From Bog-473 sp963736525 (GTDB lineage Bacteria; Actinomycetota; Acidimicrobiia; Acidimicrobiales; RAAP-2): DNA of 64,000 bases. Shown here piece after piece: positions 34,230 to 43,850 of this stretch. Both the position numbers and the translations under genes were made by a program. The stretch covers positions 62,001-126,000 of the forward strand of contig CAVTPF010000022.1 in NCBI GenBank assembly GCA_963736525.1, in the 5' to 3' direction. A model generated the notes under the pieces. The model saw only the letters and a list, made by a program, of their open reading frames with translations. It was not told the origin of the DNA and did not search any database. Each line of letters opens with the position of its first letter. Position 1 is the first letter of the stretch.

Positions 34230-34743
34230 TCGAGGCCGCCGCACTCGAGCAGCTCGTCGAGACCGCGTTCACGGCTGCGATGGCTTGCGATTGCTTGCCC
34301 ACCGACAGGGCGTTCAACGCCTGCTCGACGCCGCCCAGGCAGGTGTCGAGAGATTTGATGAGCGAGGCCTGCTGCGTGACGTGCGTCTCGGCGTCGAGGA
34401 GGGCCGTCTGGGCGCCCTTGAGCTGGGAGGCGTCCTGGTCGAGAGCCGTCGAGTCGTTGCCCACCTGCGTGGTGAGCAAGGCCAGGTCGTGGCGCAGCTC
34501 CGCCAGCTGAGCCGACACGATGCCGGTCCGGTGCCGGGTCACGTCCAGGGACGACTGCGCCCGGTCGAACTGGGCGTGCAGCTGCACCTGGTCGGCGACG
34601 AGGTAGCCGAGCGCGGAGGCGAAGACGGCGAACGCGGCCCCGGCCACGATCCACCGGCGCCGTCGGGACTGCGGCCGACTGTTCGATCGCGGGTCCGGCG
34701 TGAACGGGCGGAGGTCGGCTTCGAGCAGGTCCGCGACCCTCAC
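34222..34743 (-). CDS. Single-TM coiled-coil protein sharing the GH43 stalk
   Basis: 173 aa: an acidic start (VRVADLLEADLRPFTPDPRS), Arg cluster, TM (WIVAGAAFAVFASALGYLVA), then a helical coiled coil (RTGIVSAQLAELRHDLALLT). It ends LDTCLGGVEQALNALSVGKQ and AIAAVNAVSTSC. The final block is homologous to the stalk of the downstream GH43 protein (TCLGGVQNALGQIS...ISAVSGPC). GTG 34743 is chosen because GGGAGGG lies upstream and the longer frame is unlike protein. Probably an operon with the GH43 gene; function unknown. Confidence 0.7.
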   Translation of the reverse strand: MRVADLLEADLRPFTPDPRSNSRPQSRRRRWIVAGAAFAVFASALGYLVADQVQLHAQFDRAQSSLDVTRHRTGIVSAQLAELRHDLALLTTQVGNDSTALDQDASQLKGAQTALLDAETHVTQQASLIKSLDTCLGGVEQALNALSVGKQSQAIAAVNAVSTSCSSAAASSG

Positions 34744-34943
34744 CCCGCCGCCCTCCCGTCCGAACGCGCCTCGTCCACCAGGGAGCGGGTGGGGTTCGCC
34801 ACGAAACACATTGTGGTCGAACGGCGCGGTGTCCGTGGTGCCAGCTCGGGATTTCCCGCCCGCTGCTACGGTTGGCGGCCCGACCTGCCGACGGGGTCCA
34901 CGCACCTTCGATCGGGCCCTCGTGGTGGGTGCGACGACCCGAG

Positions 34944-35270
34944 GTGAGCGTGCGAGCAGACAAGGACGAGCTCTGGAAGCAAGTCGAGGACCTGCTCCGG
35001 GGGCGACCGGGTTGGAGCCTGCAGGCGATGTCGACTCCCGGCGCGCCACGCGCCTGGTGCTTCGGGTCCGGTGGCGAGACCGAGGTGAGTGTCACGGTGG
35101 ACAGGGGTTCGATCAGCGTCTACCTGCTCGAACCGGACGTCGACGTCACCCTGGGCAGCACGAGCGAGCTGGTCGCGTGGCTGACGGCCCACAAGCCAGG
35201 GTCGCTCAAGGAGCCGAAGGGCGGAGTCGTCGACAAGCTGAAGCGCGCCCACCTCTTCGAGTGGGAGTGA
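34944..35270 (+). CDS. Small hypothetical protein
   Basis: 108 aa, soluble: KDELWKQVEDLLRGRPGWSL, AWCFGSGGETEVSVTVDRGS, VYLLEPDVDVTLGSTSELVA, ending HLFEWE. Alternating helix and strands suggest a small alpha/beta fold. I do not recognise the family. GTG 34944 or 34950 are both possible. Confidence 0.65.
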   Translation: MSVRADKDELWKQVEDLLRGRPGWSLQAMSTPGAPRAWCFGSGGETEVSVTVDRGSISVYLLEPDVDVTLGSTSELVAWLTAHKPGSLKEPKGGVVDKLKRAHLFEWE

Positions 35271-35281
35271 GGGACAGGAGT

Positions 35282-36091
35282 TCAGCGCCCCCGCCATTGC
35301 GGAGGGCGTCCCTCCATCATCGTGTGCCCGGCTTCCTGGAAGTCCTCTGACGAGAGGCAACGGATCTGCTCCTCCACCGCCACCCGGAAGCTCTCGTCAG
35401 GGTCCTGGTACCACGCAGCGTCGATGGCGCGCCGGGCGCCTCGAACAGCCAGCGGCGGCTGGGCAGCGAGACGCTCGGCGAGCTCTGCCGCGGCGGATTC
35501 GACGGCTCCGTCGTCCACTACCTGGTTGGCCAGGCCGATGCGCAGTGCCTCGGCGGCGTCGATGACCTCACCGAGCAGAATCAGCTCCCTGGCGCGCCCC
35601 TCGCCGATGATGCGCGGCAGTCGTACGGTCGCACCCATGTCGGGCAGGATCCCGAACCGGGTTTCGATCAGGCCCACTCGTGCGCCGCTCGCAAAGATCC
35701 GAAAGTCGCACGAGAGTGCCAGCTGAAGGCCGGCACCGTAGGCATGGCCGCGTACGGCCGCGACACTGGGGCAGCCGAGACGGGGGATCCAGTTGAACGT
35801 CCCCGCCACCGACAGGCCGACTTCGAGGGCGTCCTCGTCGGCCGTTCGGTCCACCAAGGAAGCGATCAGGCCGGCCAGGCCCTCGACCAGGTCGATGCCG
35901 GCCGAGAAGCTGGGTCCTTCACCGGCGACGACCAGGCACCGCAGCGTCTGGTCGGCGAGCAGATCCTCGCCCAGGTCGGCCAGCTCGCGCCACATCAGTG
36001 GATTCTGCGCATTGTGCTTGTCCGGTCGCGCCAAGGTGAGTGTTCCGACATCCCCGGTGCGCTCGTAGCGAATGGTCTCGTATGCCGGCAC
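35282..36091 (-). CDS. Enoyl-CoA hydratase/isomerase family protein
   Basis: 269-aa crotonase. The oxyanion-hole segments are GPSFSAGIDLVEG and AAVRGHAYGAGLQLALSCDF. FGILPDMGATVRLPRIIG carries the usual second acidic region, where the hydratase Glu is replaced by Asp or Met-Gly, so isomerase, hydrolase or hydratase activity is open. No beta-oxidation neighbours occur, and the following gene diverges. Confidence 0.9.
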   Translation of the reverse strand: MPAYETIRYERTGDVGTLTLARPDKHNAQNPLMWRELADLGEDLLADQTLRCLVVAGEGPSFSAGIDLVEGLAGLIASLVDRTADEDALEVGLSVAGTFNWIPRLGCPSVAAVRGHAYGAGLQLALSCDFRIFASGARVGLIETRFGILPDMGATVRLPRIIGEGRARELILLGEVIDAAEALRIGLANQVVDDGAVESAAAELAERLAAQPPLAVRGARRAIDAAWYQDPDESFRVAVEEQIRCLSSEDFQEAGHTMMEGRPPQWRGR

Positions 36092-36315
36092 GGCCGTCCT
36101 TCCGGTGGCGGGTGGTACGCGAGCATAGGCGGGAGCAGAGATGCTGACGCTCCGTCACGCGGCTCTGTCGTGGCCGATCCGAACGCCTCCCGTTGGACGC
36201 ATCCGTGCGCGCCTATCACGTTGCCAACGTGCAGCAACCGAGCATCGCATCGCCCGCGCAGGCGGTCCACAGATCGACAGGAGATTCGACATCACCAGAG
36301 TACGATCAGCTCCCT
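36092..36315. other. Divergent intergenic region with lower GC
   Basis: The region between the crotonase and the membrane-protein gene probably holds both promoters. A longer frame for the membrane gene (from 36193) runs through it, but its residues do not look conserved. Confidence 0.45.
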
Positions 36316-36340
36316 GTGAGTGTGAGTGTGAGTGTGAGCG
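36316..36340 (+). repeat. Hexanucleotide repeat at the membrane-gene start
   Basis: GTGAGT repeats about four times and encodes VSVSVSVS. Because the unit is six bases, copy change alters the number of GTG start options without shifting the frame. Confidence 0.8.
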
Positions 36341-38316
36341 CATCGAGCGTGACCGAAGGAACGCACACCGCCGCGCTCTTCACGCGCAATTCTCGAACCA
36401 TCGCACTTGCCGCCGGGGCAGTGCTCGTGGTGCTGTTGACCCCAATTGGTTCGACGGCGCCGATTCCGACCGGTGACAATTCGTGGCACGCCGCCCTGGC
36501 GATGGGATTTCAGCAGGACCTCCAGTTCGGACCGCAGGCGATCTTCACGTATGGACCACTCGGGTTTTTGGAGTTCCCGCAGCTGTACTTCACGGCGACG
36601 TTCCTGCTCGCCGAGCTCTATGTGACCGCCCTCCACCTCCTCTTCTTCTCAGCGCTGTACTGGTCGTTGTCACGCACGTTCAGGTGGGGATGGGCCGTCG
36701 TCCTTGCCGTTGCGGGGACGTGGGGTGTGGCGGCGGCTCTTCTGGCCACTCCTCCGGGTGTGTCGCCAGCTTCACCTGGTCTCATATTTGTCGGCGGTCC
36801 GGTTCTCATCTGGTGTTGTGCGTGGATCAGGGGCGACCTCCGCGCGTGGACGACCGAAGCGATGCCGTTCCTGTTGGGAGCGGGATCGGCTGCTGCGTTT
36901 CTCGTCGAAACGAACATGGCTGCCCTCGTCGGTGCACTCTCGCTCATCTCGGTGCTTCTGGCAGAAGGACGGCGACTGCTGCACCTGATGTACTACGTCC
37001 TCAGCGCCATCGTGTGTTTCCTGATCCTCTGGGTCGTCACCGGACAATCGCTTTTCAACATCGGCAGTTACATCCACGGATCGATGCAGGAGACGTTGGG
37101 CTACACTCCGGCGTTGTCGATCGAGAACGCGTCGGTTTTCCAATACGACGTGGCGGTCCTCATGGTCATCCTGGTGGCCTGGGTCCTGGCCATTGCTTCT
37201 CCGAAACGAACGCTCCGCCTGACCTGGGCCCCCATGATCCTTGTTGCCGTCTATCTCTTCTCGACGTTCAAGGAGACGTTTGTGATCCACGGGCCCGGCC
37301 ACGAGGTCATTGCCTTTGCAGCATGCCTTGTCGCGCTACTCGCCATCCCCATCAAGGCATCGGCTCGCCTCCCGCTGATTGCGACGTTGGTCTTCGCAGG
37401 CACCACGCTGGTGGTGGTCAATGGTCTGAGCCCCACCCTGAGCGCCCTCCGCCATGGCATGAGAACGAGCCTCGGAATCCCGGCGACGATCCTGTCCCCT
37501 GGCCGCCGCGCCGCCATGATGCAGACGGCGCGGACCCAGATCCACGAGGGCTACTACCCGGGGCTGAACCTCGGTGCCGACACCGTCGCACTGGCGAGGG
37601 GCAAGACCACCTACATCCAAAATGGGCAGGGTGGCGTCTCGTGGGCGTATCCGGCGTTGCGATGGCAGCCCTTGCCGGTGCTCCTGGAGCAGAATGCCTA
37701 CACGCCCTATCTGGACGACCTGAACGCCGACTCGGTTGCCTCAGACAACGGGCCACAGCGCATTCTGCGTCCACCGACGAGTGCCAGCGCATTCATCGGG
37801 GGAGTGCCGGCGTTCCAGACACCGGCGACGGTCGTCGCCACGATCTGCCACTACGACCAACTTGGTGGGTCACCGCCGTGGCAGGTCTTGGGCAAGGTCC
37901 CGAACCGATGTGGATCGCTCCATCAGATCTCGGTCGTCGACAGCGGGATCGGTCGAACCGTTGCGGTGCCCAGGCCGACGCAATCCGATGAGGCCATCGT
38001 CGCGACCATCAGCTCCATCCCCCTCCCAGTGACGTACGGTCCACTGTCCTTCTTCTACAAGCCGGCATCGGTGAAGATAGATGTGAACGGAGAAGCAAGC
38101 CCGAACCGTTTCATTGCAGCGACCGCAGGTCAACCACACCTGATGGTCGAGCCCGAGGACCTGGGCTACTCCTGCCCGTTCTCATTCCCCCCGATCCGTA
38201 CCTTCTCCATCACCGGTGGCGGGGCTTCGGCCGGCACGACCGGCCTGAAGGTCACGTTCTATGCGATGCGGGAGGCTCCTGCGCGAGGCAGTGTGAGGTG
38301 CGCCAAAGATTCCTGA
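36316..38316 (+). CDS. Large multi-pass membrane protein of unknown function
   Basis: About 666 aa with roughly ten TM helices in the first two thirds (TIALAAGAVLVVLLTPIGST, FLLAELYVTALHLLFFSALY, WAVVLAVAGTWGVAAALL) and a hydrophilic C-terminal domain rich in Pro, Thr and Asn. The loop NSWHAALAMGFQQDLQFGPQ then AIFTYGPLGFLEFP is characteristic of GT-C-like membrane proteins linked to surface polysaccharides, but no catalytic motif is certain. The start is uncertain: a (GTGAGT)n run at 36316-36340 gives several in-frame GTG codons, and 36193 is a longer option. Confidence 0.75.
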   Translation: MSVSVSVSASSVTEGTHTAALFTRNSRTIALAAGAVLVVLLTPIGSTAPIPTGDNSWHAALAMGFQQDLQFGPQAIFTYGPLGFLEFPQLYFTATFLLAELYVTALHLLFFSALYWSLSRTFRWGWAVVLAVAGTWGVAAALLATPPGVSPASPGLIFVGGPVLIWCCAWIRGDLRAWTTEAMPFLLGAGSAAAFLVETNMAALVGALSLISVLLAEGRRLLHLMYYVLSAIVCFLILWVVTGQSLFNIGSYIHGSMQETLGYTPALSIENASVFQYDVAVLMVILVAWVLAIASPKRTLRLTWAPMILVAVYLFSTFKETFVIHGPGHEVIAFAACLVALLAIPIKASARLPLIATLVFAGTTLVVVNGLSPTLSALRHGMRTSLGIPATILSPGRRAAMMQTARTQIHEGYYPGLNLGADTVALARGKTTYIQNGQGGVSWAYPALRWQPLPVLLEQNAYTPYLDDLNADSVASDNGPQRILRPPTSASAFIGGVPAFQTPATVVATICHYDQLGGSPPWQVLGKVPNRCGSLHQISVVDSGIGRTVAVPRPTQSDEAIVATISSIPLPVTYGPLSFFYKPASVKIDVNGEASPNRFIAATAGQPHLMVEPEDLGYSCPFSFPPIRTFSITGGGASAGTTGLKVTFYAMREAPARGSVRCAKDS

Positions 38317-38317
38317 G

Positions 38318-39646
38318 ATGACTGCGACCGAGCAGAAACGAGCGCGCATTCAAGCCTGGGCCCCACTCCTCGCCATCGTTCTCCTCTTCGTGGCCCTTGC
38401 CTCCCTGGTCGCCTTCAAGACTCCCGCCTGGGAAGCACAGGACGAACCGGGACACGTCGCAAACATCGAATCGCTTGTGAGTGGACAGTGGTACGGCTTC
38501 AACGCCGATTGTCACCCGACCCGTGCTGAACCAATCCTGGGCTGCAGTGGCGACGAAGCACAGCAAGCGCCCTGTATTACCCTCTGCTCGCCGGGTGGGA
38601 GGTGGTCACGGGTCAGCACGCTGAGCCTGTACCGGTTCACGATCTGGTGTTCGATCGTGACAAAGCATCAAGGACTGAGTTCTTCGTGACTCACCCAGAT
38701 TCCGGGCTGGTGCGTTGGCTGAGAGTTCCCAATATCGCTATGGGTGCAGTCACGGTGATCATTGCCTTTCTCACCATTCGGCGACTGGCTGACGACAGGT
38801 GGACCCCCCTCGTCGGTGCAGCGACGCTGGCCTTTCTACCGCGGTTCATCTTCCTCTTCCCTTTCGTGACGAATGACAACCTCGTCGTCCTTCTGGGGTC
38901 ACTTCTGACCTACTGTGCAATCCGGTTCGTCCAGGGGCCGTCCACTCGTTTGGATGCTCGCTACGGGAGCCGTATTCGGACTGCTCGTCACCACCAAGCT
39001 GTCCGTCCTCCCGCTGATTCTCGTGATCCCCGTCCTCGCAGCCTTCGCCCCGAGCTGGCGTCAACGAGCTCTGCAACTTGGATGGGGCTTTCTCTCAACC
39101 GCGGCAGTCTGTTCGTGGTATCTCATCCAGAACTCGGTGCGATATGGCGATCCACTCGCTCGCTCCGCCTCGACGGAGTATCTGACCGCCATCGGAGCGC
39201 TCGGTGAACCGATGGGCACGCCCTACGTGGTGAAGGATCCCGTCAACCTGGTGCTCAACCTCGTGCCGACACGGCTGGTGACGAGCTTCTGGTACAGCTC
39301 GGGATGGGGACAGTTCCACTGGTCGGCAGGTGTTGGATTTCTCGTCACTTGTGGAGTACTCGCCCTCTTGGTGGGGTTGATCCATCAGCGCATCCCCATG
39401 CACGTCCTGGTGGTCCTCGAGTCCATCGCCGCCCTGTCTCTCGCCTGCGTATGGCTACTCGCTTTCCAAACGGCGACCCCCTACGGGAATCGTTATGCCT
39501 ATGTCGGCATCACTGCCATCATCACCATCGTTGCGCTCTCGGTTCAGCGCTGGTCGGTGCCACTGCGTTGGCTTCTACCTGCGGCGTGTCTGATTGGAAC
39601 CATCCTCGCGATCCATAGTGATGTTCTGGAAATCCACTGGACCTGA
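38318..39646 (+). pseudogene. GT-C/DUF2142-like membrane protein broken by two indels
   Basis: Three frames join into one protein of about 442 aa. Frame 1 (38318 to about 38572) carries FKTPAWEAQDEPGHVANIES and ends GDEAQQAP. One missing base in CCC near 38573 moves to frame 2 (LYYPLLAGWEVVTGQHAEPV ... LLTYCAIRFVQGPSTR). An extra T in TTT near 38950 moves to frame 3 (WMLATGAVFGLLVTTKLSVL to the stop at 39646). The rebuilt protein has about nine TM helices and an N-terminal PAWEAQDEPGH motif like GT-C glycosyltransferases with a D-E-P-x-H loop. It follows the previous membrane gene by one base. Confidence 0.8.
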
Positions 39647-40522
39647 ACACGAGGTTCTGCGCCGCCGGTAGAGGCGACGGTGACCTAGAGTGGCAGTCAG
39701 AGGTGTTCCACAACCGAGCGCGGCGCACGTTCATTGCGTTCTCTTTCGAACCACTCGCCATTTTGGAGTCGGTATGTTTTCATGAGGACTCCAACGCGAG
39801 CACTGAGGAGGTGCACATGAAGATCCATTCGACGAAGCGTCAGAAGCCGATGCTGTGCGCGTCCGCCGCCGCGGGTAATCGCGCTCTGCTGGGCTGACCA
39901 GCATCGAGCCCGTATCGAGCCCGTCGGGCAAGCCCCGACGGCCCGATCTCATGCCTTCGGCCATGGGCGCTGTGTTGCCGCGCCCATTGTCACACCCCTC
40001 GTCAATACTTCCTCTCAAAGCCCCCTAGGAGTACCAACGCACCCCGAATTGCTTCGGGCCCTCGGCAAGGCCAGACATGAGGATCTCCTCAATGTGCATC
40101 CAACCCGAGGGCAGCGGAGAGTCCGACCCAATGACCATTCACCGCACTTCCCGAGTTCACGGCGGCGGGTCGGCTCACTGCTTATTTGGGCGGGCGAACG
40201 CCTGATTGGTGACCGACCGGCCGCGCTGGAGCTGGCTCACGAGTAGCCGGACAGCGATGCGGGCTCGCACGTGCAACCCGAAATCCAGGCCGCACTTGTG
40301 CCCAACGTCCCACCGAGCCGATTGGTGAACGGGACGCTCCGGTCTTCGACTGGTTGGTTTCGTCGGAGGCCACAGAGATGAGGTCAGCCCTGATGCGATG
40401 CCGACCCTCCATGCAGGACCAGCGCTGCGAATCCAGGTGACTCGGCGGCTGGCGGTAGTGGGCTGAGCCACCGGTCGCTGGCATCTCTCCCGCACCCGCG
40501 ACCAGTGGCTCGCCCGTGACGC
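39647..40522. other. 875-bp region without a convincing gene
   Basis: Both strands were inspected and only short, biased frames were found. One clear translation signal exists, GAGGAGGTG at 39805-39813 before ATG 39817, listed separately. The stretch 40170-40500 has some coding-like bias on the minus strand but no recognisable motif. Confidence 0.5.
39817..39897 (+). CDS. Possible truncated signal-peptide ORF
   Basis: Strong Shine-Dalgarno GAGGAGGTG four bases before ATG. The 26-residue frame starts MKIHSTKRQKPMLCASAAAG, which looks like the first part of a secretion signal, then stops. A one-base shift after AAA would continue VIALCWADQ. It may be the stub of a secreted-protein gene or a short leader peptide. 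Confidence 0.35.
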   Translation: MKIHSTKRQKPMLCASAAAGNRALLG

Positions 40523-40976
40523 TTACGGCGTGATGCTGCCCGAGATCACAGCCAGGTGACCAGATGCGGCCCTACACGCGTCGGCTTTCACTGCTTCACC
40601 AACATGGGCGCGACCCACCGCGGTTCCGGTGGCAGCAGTCACGACGTCGGAGGCTACGTACTCCGTGGAACCCGCGGCGCAGGTTCCTTGTCCGGGGCTG
40701 GTAACGGAGCCCGAGAACGACACCGAACCGGCGAGCTTGCCCGTGCCCCCCCAACTGAGAGTCCCACCTGTCGCCAATCCCGTTCCTATGGCGTTTCCGC
40801 TTCCGTACGGAGTCGTGCAGCCGTCGAAGTGCGTGGTCCCCGTGAGCGATCCGGTGACCTTGGCGCACGTCACCGGAGAAGATGCACCGGCGCTACTGGC
40901 TGTCGCGACGACCCCCCCATGTTGCTGCTGAAAGCGGAATCGCCAGAACGGCAGCTGCCAGCATGATCTTTCGCAT
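40523..40976 (-). CDS. Small secreted beta-rich protein, frame broken in a G7 tract
   Basis: ATG 40976 has a perfect GGAGG five bases upstream and encodes a clean signal peptide, MRKIMLAAAVLAIPLSAATW. That frame shifts at seven G (minus strand, around 40912-40918). With six G it would read through as TWGVVATASSAGASSPVTC and on to the stop at 40523. The mature part, about 125 residues, is Gly/Thr/Ser-rich (VTGSLTGTTHFDGCTTPYGS) with likely disulfides. The competing frame from 40987 lacks a signal and overlaps the ribosome-binding site. Function unknown. Confidence 0.65.
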
Positions 40977-41135
40977 GTTGCCTCCATTCTCGTCGTGCAC
41001 CGGTCGGTGCAGAACGTTCACCGGACCGTACTCTCGCATCGCGGTACGAGCACTGGGCTGCCTTTACCTGGTGAACAGAGTTGATCCGAGCATTCTCCAC
41101 TCGGCCGCTTGGCAGCGGTCTCGAAATGTTACCGA

Positions 41136-43850
41136 TCATCGACTGAGAGTCAGCTCCTCGAGCATCGGTTGCTGCATGTCTGTGGATGCGGTGATGTGAA
41201 CCGCGATGTAGCGAGCTCGAGTCGCAGGAAAATGCAACACATCGGTGGTGCCGATCGTTCGTCCGGTCACGCTCGCCACCGTGCGCCAGCTGTGACCATC
41301 GTCGGAAACGGCGAGGCTGTAGGTACTGGCCCTGAGTGTGACCACCGGACCTGGGGCTGGTGGAAGGTTGGGGGCCGAAGGCGATGGCCATAGCTGGCCC
41401 CATCGCAGGGTCGCGGCGCTCATTGTCTGAGGGCCGCCGCGTAAGGACAGGGTCAGTGTCGACGGCAGATCGACCGACTGCCAATCGGTGACCGGACTGC
41501 CGTCAACCGCAGCGAGCGCGGGCGCGCCCGGCTCCGAGGAGGTGGCACGGGCCGCACCACAGAGAGCGACGTCGTCGGTCACCGCAAGGTCGGGGCGCCG
41601 CGTCCCCAGGGTGAGCGTCCGGCCGGTGTTGATATGTCGTATGCGATCACCGGACTTCAATGGGAGTGCAGCACCGCTGTTCAAGGTGACACTCGTGGAC
41701 CGGGGCCCGATGGCGACAGTGAATCGGCGGCCGTGCCAGGACAGGTCATGGAGCACGATTCCGCTCAGCTGGCCTGTGAGACTGGGATCGAGCTGGACGA
41801 CAGTGGAGGTCCAGCGCAGGCCCGAGTATCCGTAGAGGAACTCCTGGAGGAAGCCTCCGATCCCCGTCATGAAAGTGAAGGCTCCGCCACTCTTGGTCTC
41901 GGAGAACTGGTCGAAGAAATCGCGGATGAACGGTTCGACACTGCGCTGTGTGAACACGTAGCTGGAGCATCCCGGCGCGTTGAGCACGGCGCTGTCGATG
42001 GAGTTGACCGAATCGCTCATTGAGGGACCTTCAGGGTCGGTTCGGGGCACGTAGTAGTTGAGATTGTCTTGCTCCACGTTCGGCGGCAGCGGATAGTCCC
42101 ACGGGTACTCCAAGAGGGTGACGTCCGCCTGCTTGACCATTTGGCCCTGGTAGCCAGCGAATTCCGGTTGTGCGCCGAGCGCGGCGTCAGTGGGAACGAC
42201 GATGCCCGATGCGATCTGCAGCCACGCGGCTGGGACCCTGTAGCCGAGAAGCCGGCCTGCCGTTGCTGCATTCTGTAGCGTCTCCTTGGCCGCGACGTCC
42301 GTGTAGATCTCGCCGCTGACGTCAGGATTCTCCTCGTCGGGACCCGTGACACCATCGATGTCATAGGTCCCATCGTTGCCTGGAGTTACTCGGGAAGCCC
42401 AGAACGCCGCAGCCTGGGACAGCACCGGCCACCCTCGCGTTGCCAGCCAGCTCTTGTCCCCCGTGGCCAGGTAGTACTGCCACTGGGCGAGGGCGATGTC
42501 CGCTGTCACGTGCTGCTCGTAGAGCCCCTCGCTGAACAACGATGCCGGCGGGGGGATCTGCTCGCTCCCGTCGAGCGCGCTTTCCCAGGGGTAGCGGGCT
42601 CCCTGGTAACCGGTCGCCGTGGCATGTCCTTCGGCTGCTGCCAGTCGTTGAAATCTGTATTCGTTCATCTCGTTGGCCAGGTCGGGATGCTGTGCGAGCA
42701 ACGCTGGGTACATCCACGTCTCGGCGTCCCAGAAGATGTGGCCGTTGTAGCTGTTGGAGGAAAGGCCGGCGGGCGAGATGCTCCAGTCGACACCATCGCG
42801 AGTGGAGGACCAGAGGTAGAACTCGCTCGCGTTGACCTCTGACGCTAGCGTCGGATTGCCGATCACATCGATGCGACCGGCCCACAAGGTCGCCCAGGCG
42901 GCATCGTTGGCACGTGTCAGAGCATTGAAGCCGATGGCGGCAGCGGCGCGCGCCTGCGACTGGGCGGCACCCAGCGCCGTACCGCTGACCGGCGAGCTCA
43001 CAACGCCGACATACTTGGTAACGGTGTAGCTGCGGCCAGCGACGACTGTGAACCCGAGTTGTTGGCCGACGCTCTGATCGACGCTTTGGTCGACAGGGAT
43101 CATCTGGGCTTTCACATTGGCACTCGTGCTGAGTTGGCTCACAATCGCGGCCGTTATCTTCGTGCCCACGGTCTGGATGCTGACCCAATCCCGACGGTTG
43201 GAGAGTGACCACCCCTTCTCGATTTGGGTGCTCAGCATTGCCGGCGAGCCGTCGATGGCATCGGTGATCGTGGCTGTGCCGGACCACCGGGGGGTCATCT
43301 CAAGTCGTACCAGACCGACGTCGGGGCGGGCACGATCGGTTAGCACTTGGTAGGAGAGGTCGGTCGTCCGTCCATCAGGGGCGGTCCACTGGCCCGCCGT
43401 AGCGATCACACCGGTTCGCAGGTTGATCGACTGTCTCCAATCGGTCGTCTTCCCCTGAGCAAGGGTGAACGCCTGACCCGCCTCGGAGAACGTCAGGGTG
43501 GACCAGGTCGGGATGTTCGCGCGCTGCTGCACTTGCCCGGGGGCCTGAGCGTAGAACCCTGCCAGCTCCGACTGCGTGGGAACCGCCCCGCCCTCATATC
43601 CCTGACCCTGGGGTGGAACCCGAATTCCAAGTTCACCATTGCCCGTGAAGGTCGGTGCGTACCCCGGTCCGGTGGTTGTGGCCGTCAGGAGGAAAGAACC
43701 TGTGCCATTGGCCGGATCAACAATGGTGGCAGCTGCGCTGGACTCTCCACCTTGCTGGGTCGCCACCACAACACCGAAGACGAGACTGAGACAAAGAACA
43801 CCGGCGCCAACAGGGACTCTCACCTGAGATCGCCGCACCTCGTCCACGGT
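41136..43850 (-). CDS. Secreted GH65-family acid-trehalase-like enzyme with F5/8-like domain
   Basis: About 904 aa. A signal or anchor (VGAGVLCLSLVFGVVVATQQ) is followed by the GH65 beta-sandwich (TFTGNGELGIRVPPQGQGYE) and the (alpha/alpha)6 barrel (GHIFWDAETWMYPALLAQHP). The general-acid region is GVTGPDEENPDVSGEIYTDV, where the catalytic Glu of TGPDE is kept. The C-terminal 150 residues (ALAAVDGSPVTDWQSVDLPS ... ARYIAVHITAS) resemble an F5/8-type C carbohydrate-binding domain. GH65 hydrolases of this build act on trehalose outside the cell; kojibiose-type disaccharides or phosphorolysis are other options. The start is uncertain: GTG 43850, 43838 or 43823. Confidence 0.85.
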   Translation of the reverse strand, partial: TVDEVRRSQVRVPVGAGVLCLSLVFGVVVATQQGGESSAAATIVDPANGTGSFLLTATTTGPGYAPTFTGNGELGIRVPPQGQGYEGGAVPTQSELAGFYAQAPGQVQQRANIPTWSTLTFSEAGQAFTLAQGKTTDWRQSINLRTGVIATAGQWTAPDGRTTDLSYQVLTDRARPDVGLVRLEMTPRWSGTATITDAIDGSPAMLSTQIEKGWSLSNRRDWVSIQTVGTKITAAIVSQLSTSANVKAQMIPVDQSVDQSVGQQLGFTVVAGRSYTVTKYVGVVSSPVSGTALGAAQSQARAAAAIGFNALTRANDAAWATLWAGRIDVIGNPTLASEVNASEFYLWSSTRDGVDWSISPAGLSSNSYNGHIFWDAETWMYPALLAQHPDLANEMNEYRFQRLAAAEGHATATGYQGARYPWESALDGSEQIPPPASLFSEGLYEQHVTADIALAQWQYYLATGDKSWLATRGWPVLSQAAAFWASRVTPGNDGTYDIDGVTGPDEENPDVSGEIYTDVAAKETLQNAATAGRLLGYRVPAAWLQIASGIVVPTDAALGAQPEFAGYQGQMVKQADVTLLEYPWDYPLPPNVEQDNLNYYVPRTDPEGPSMSDSVNSIDSAVLNAPGCSSYVFTQRSVEPFIRDFFDQFSETKSGGAFTFMTGIGGFLQEFLYGYSGLRWTSTVVQLDPSLTGQLSGIVLHDLSWHGRRFTVAIGPRSTSVTLNSGAALPLKSGDRIRHINTGRTLTLGTRRPDLAVTDDVALCGAARATSSEPGAPALAAVDGSPVTDWQSVDLPSTLTLSLRGGPQTMSAATLRWGQLWPSPSAPNLPPAPGPVVTLRASTYSLAVSDDGHSWRTVASVTGRTIGTTDVLHFPATRARYIAVHITASTDMQQPMLEELTLSR

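Noticed and set aside
40175..40495. Transposase or HNH remnant on the minus strand
   Set aside because: The frame includes WDVGHKCGLDFG, but no complete catalytic motif or inverted repeat could be found.
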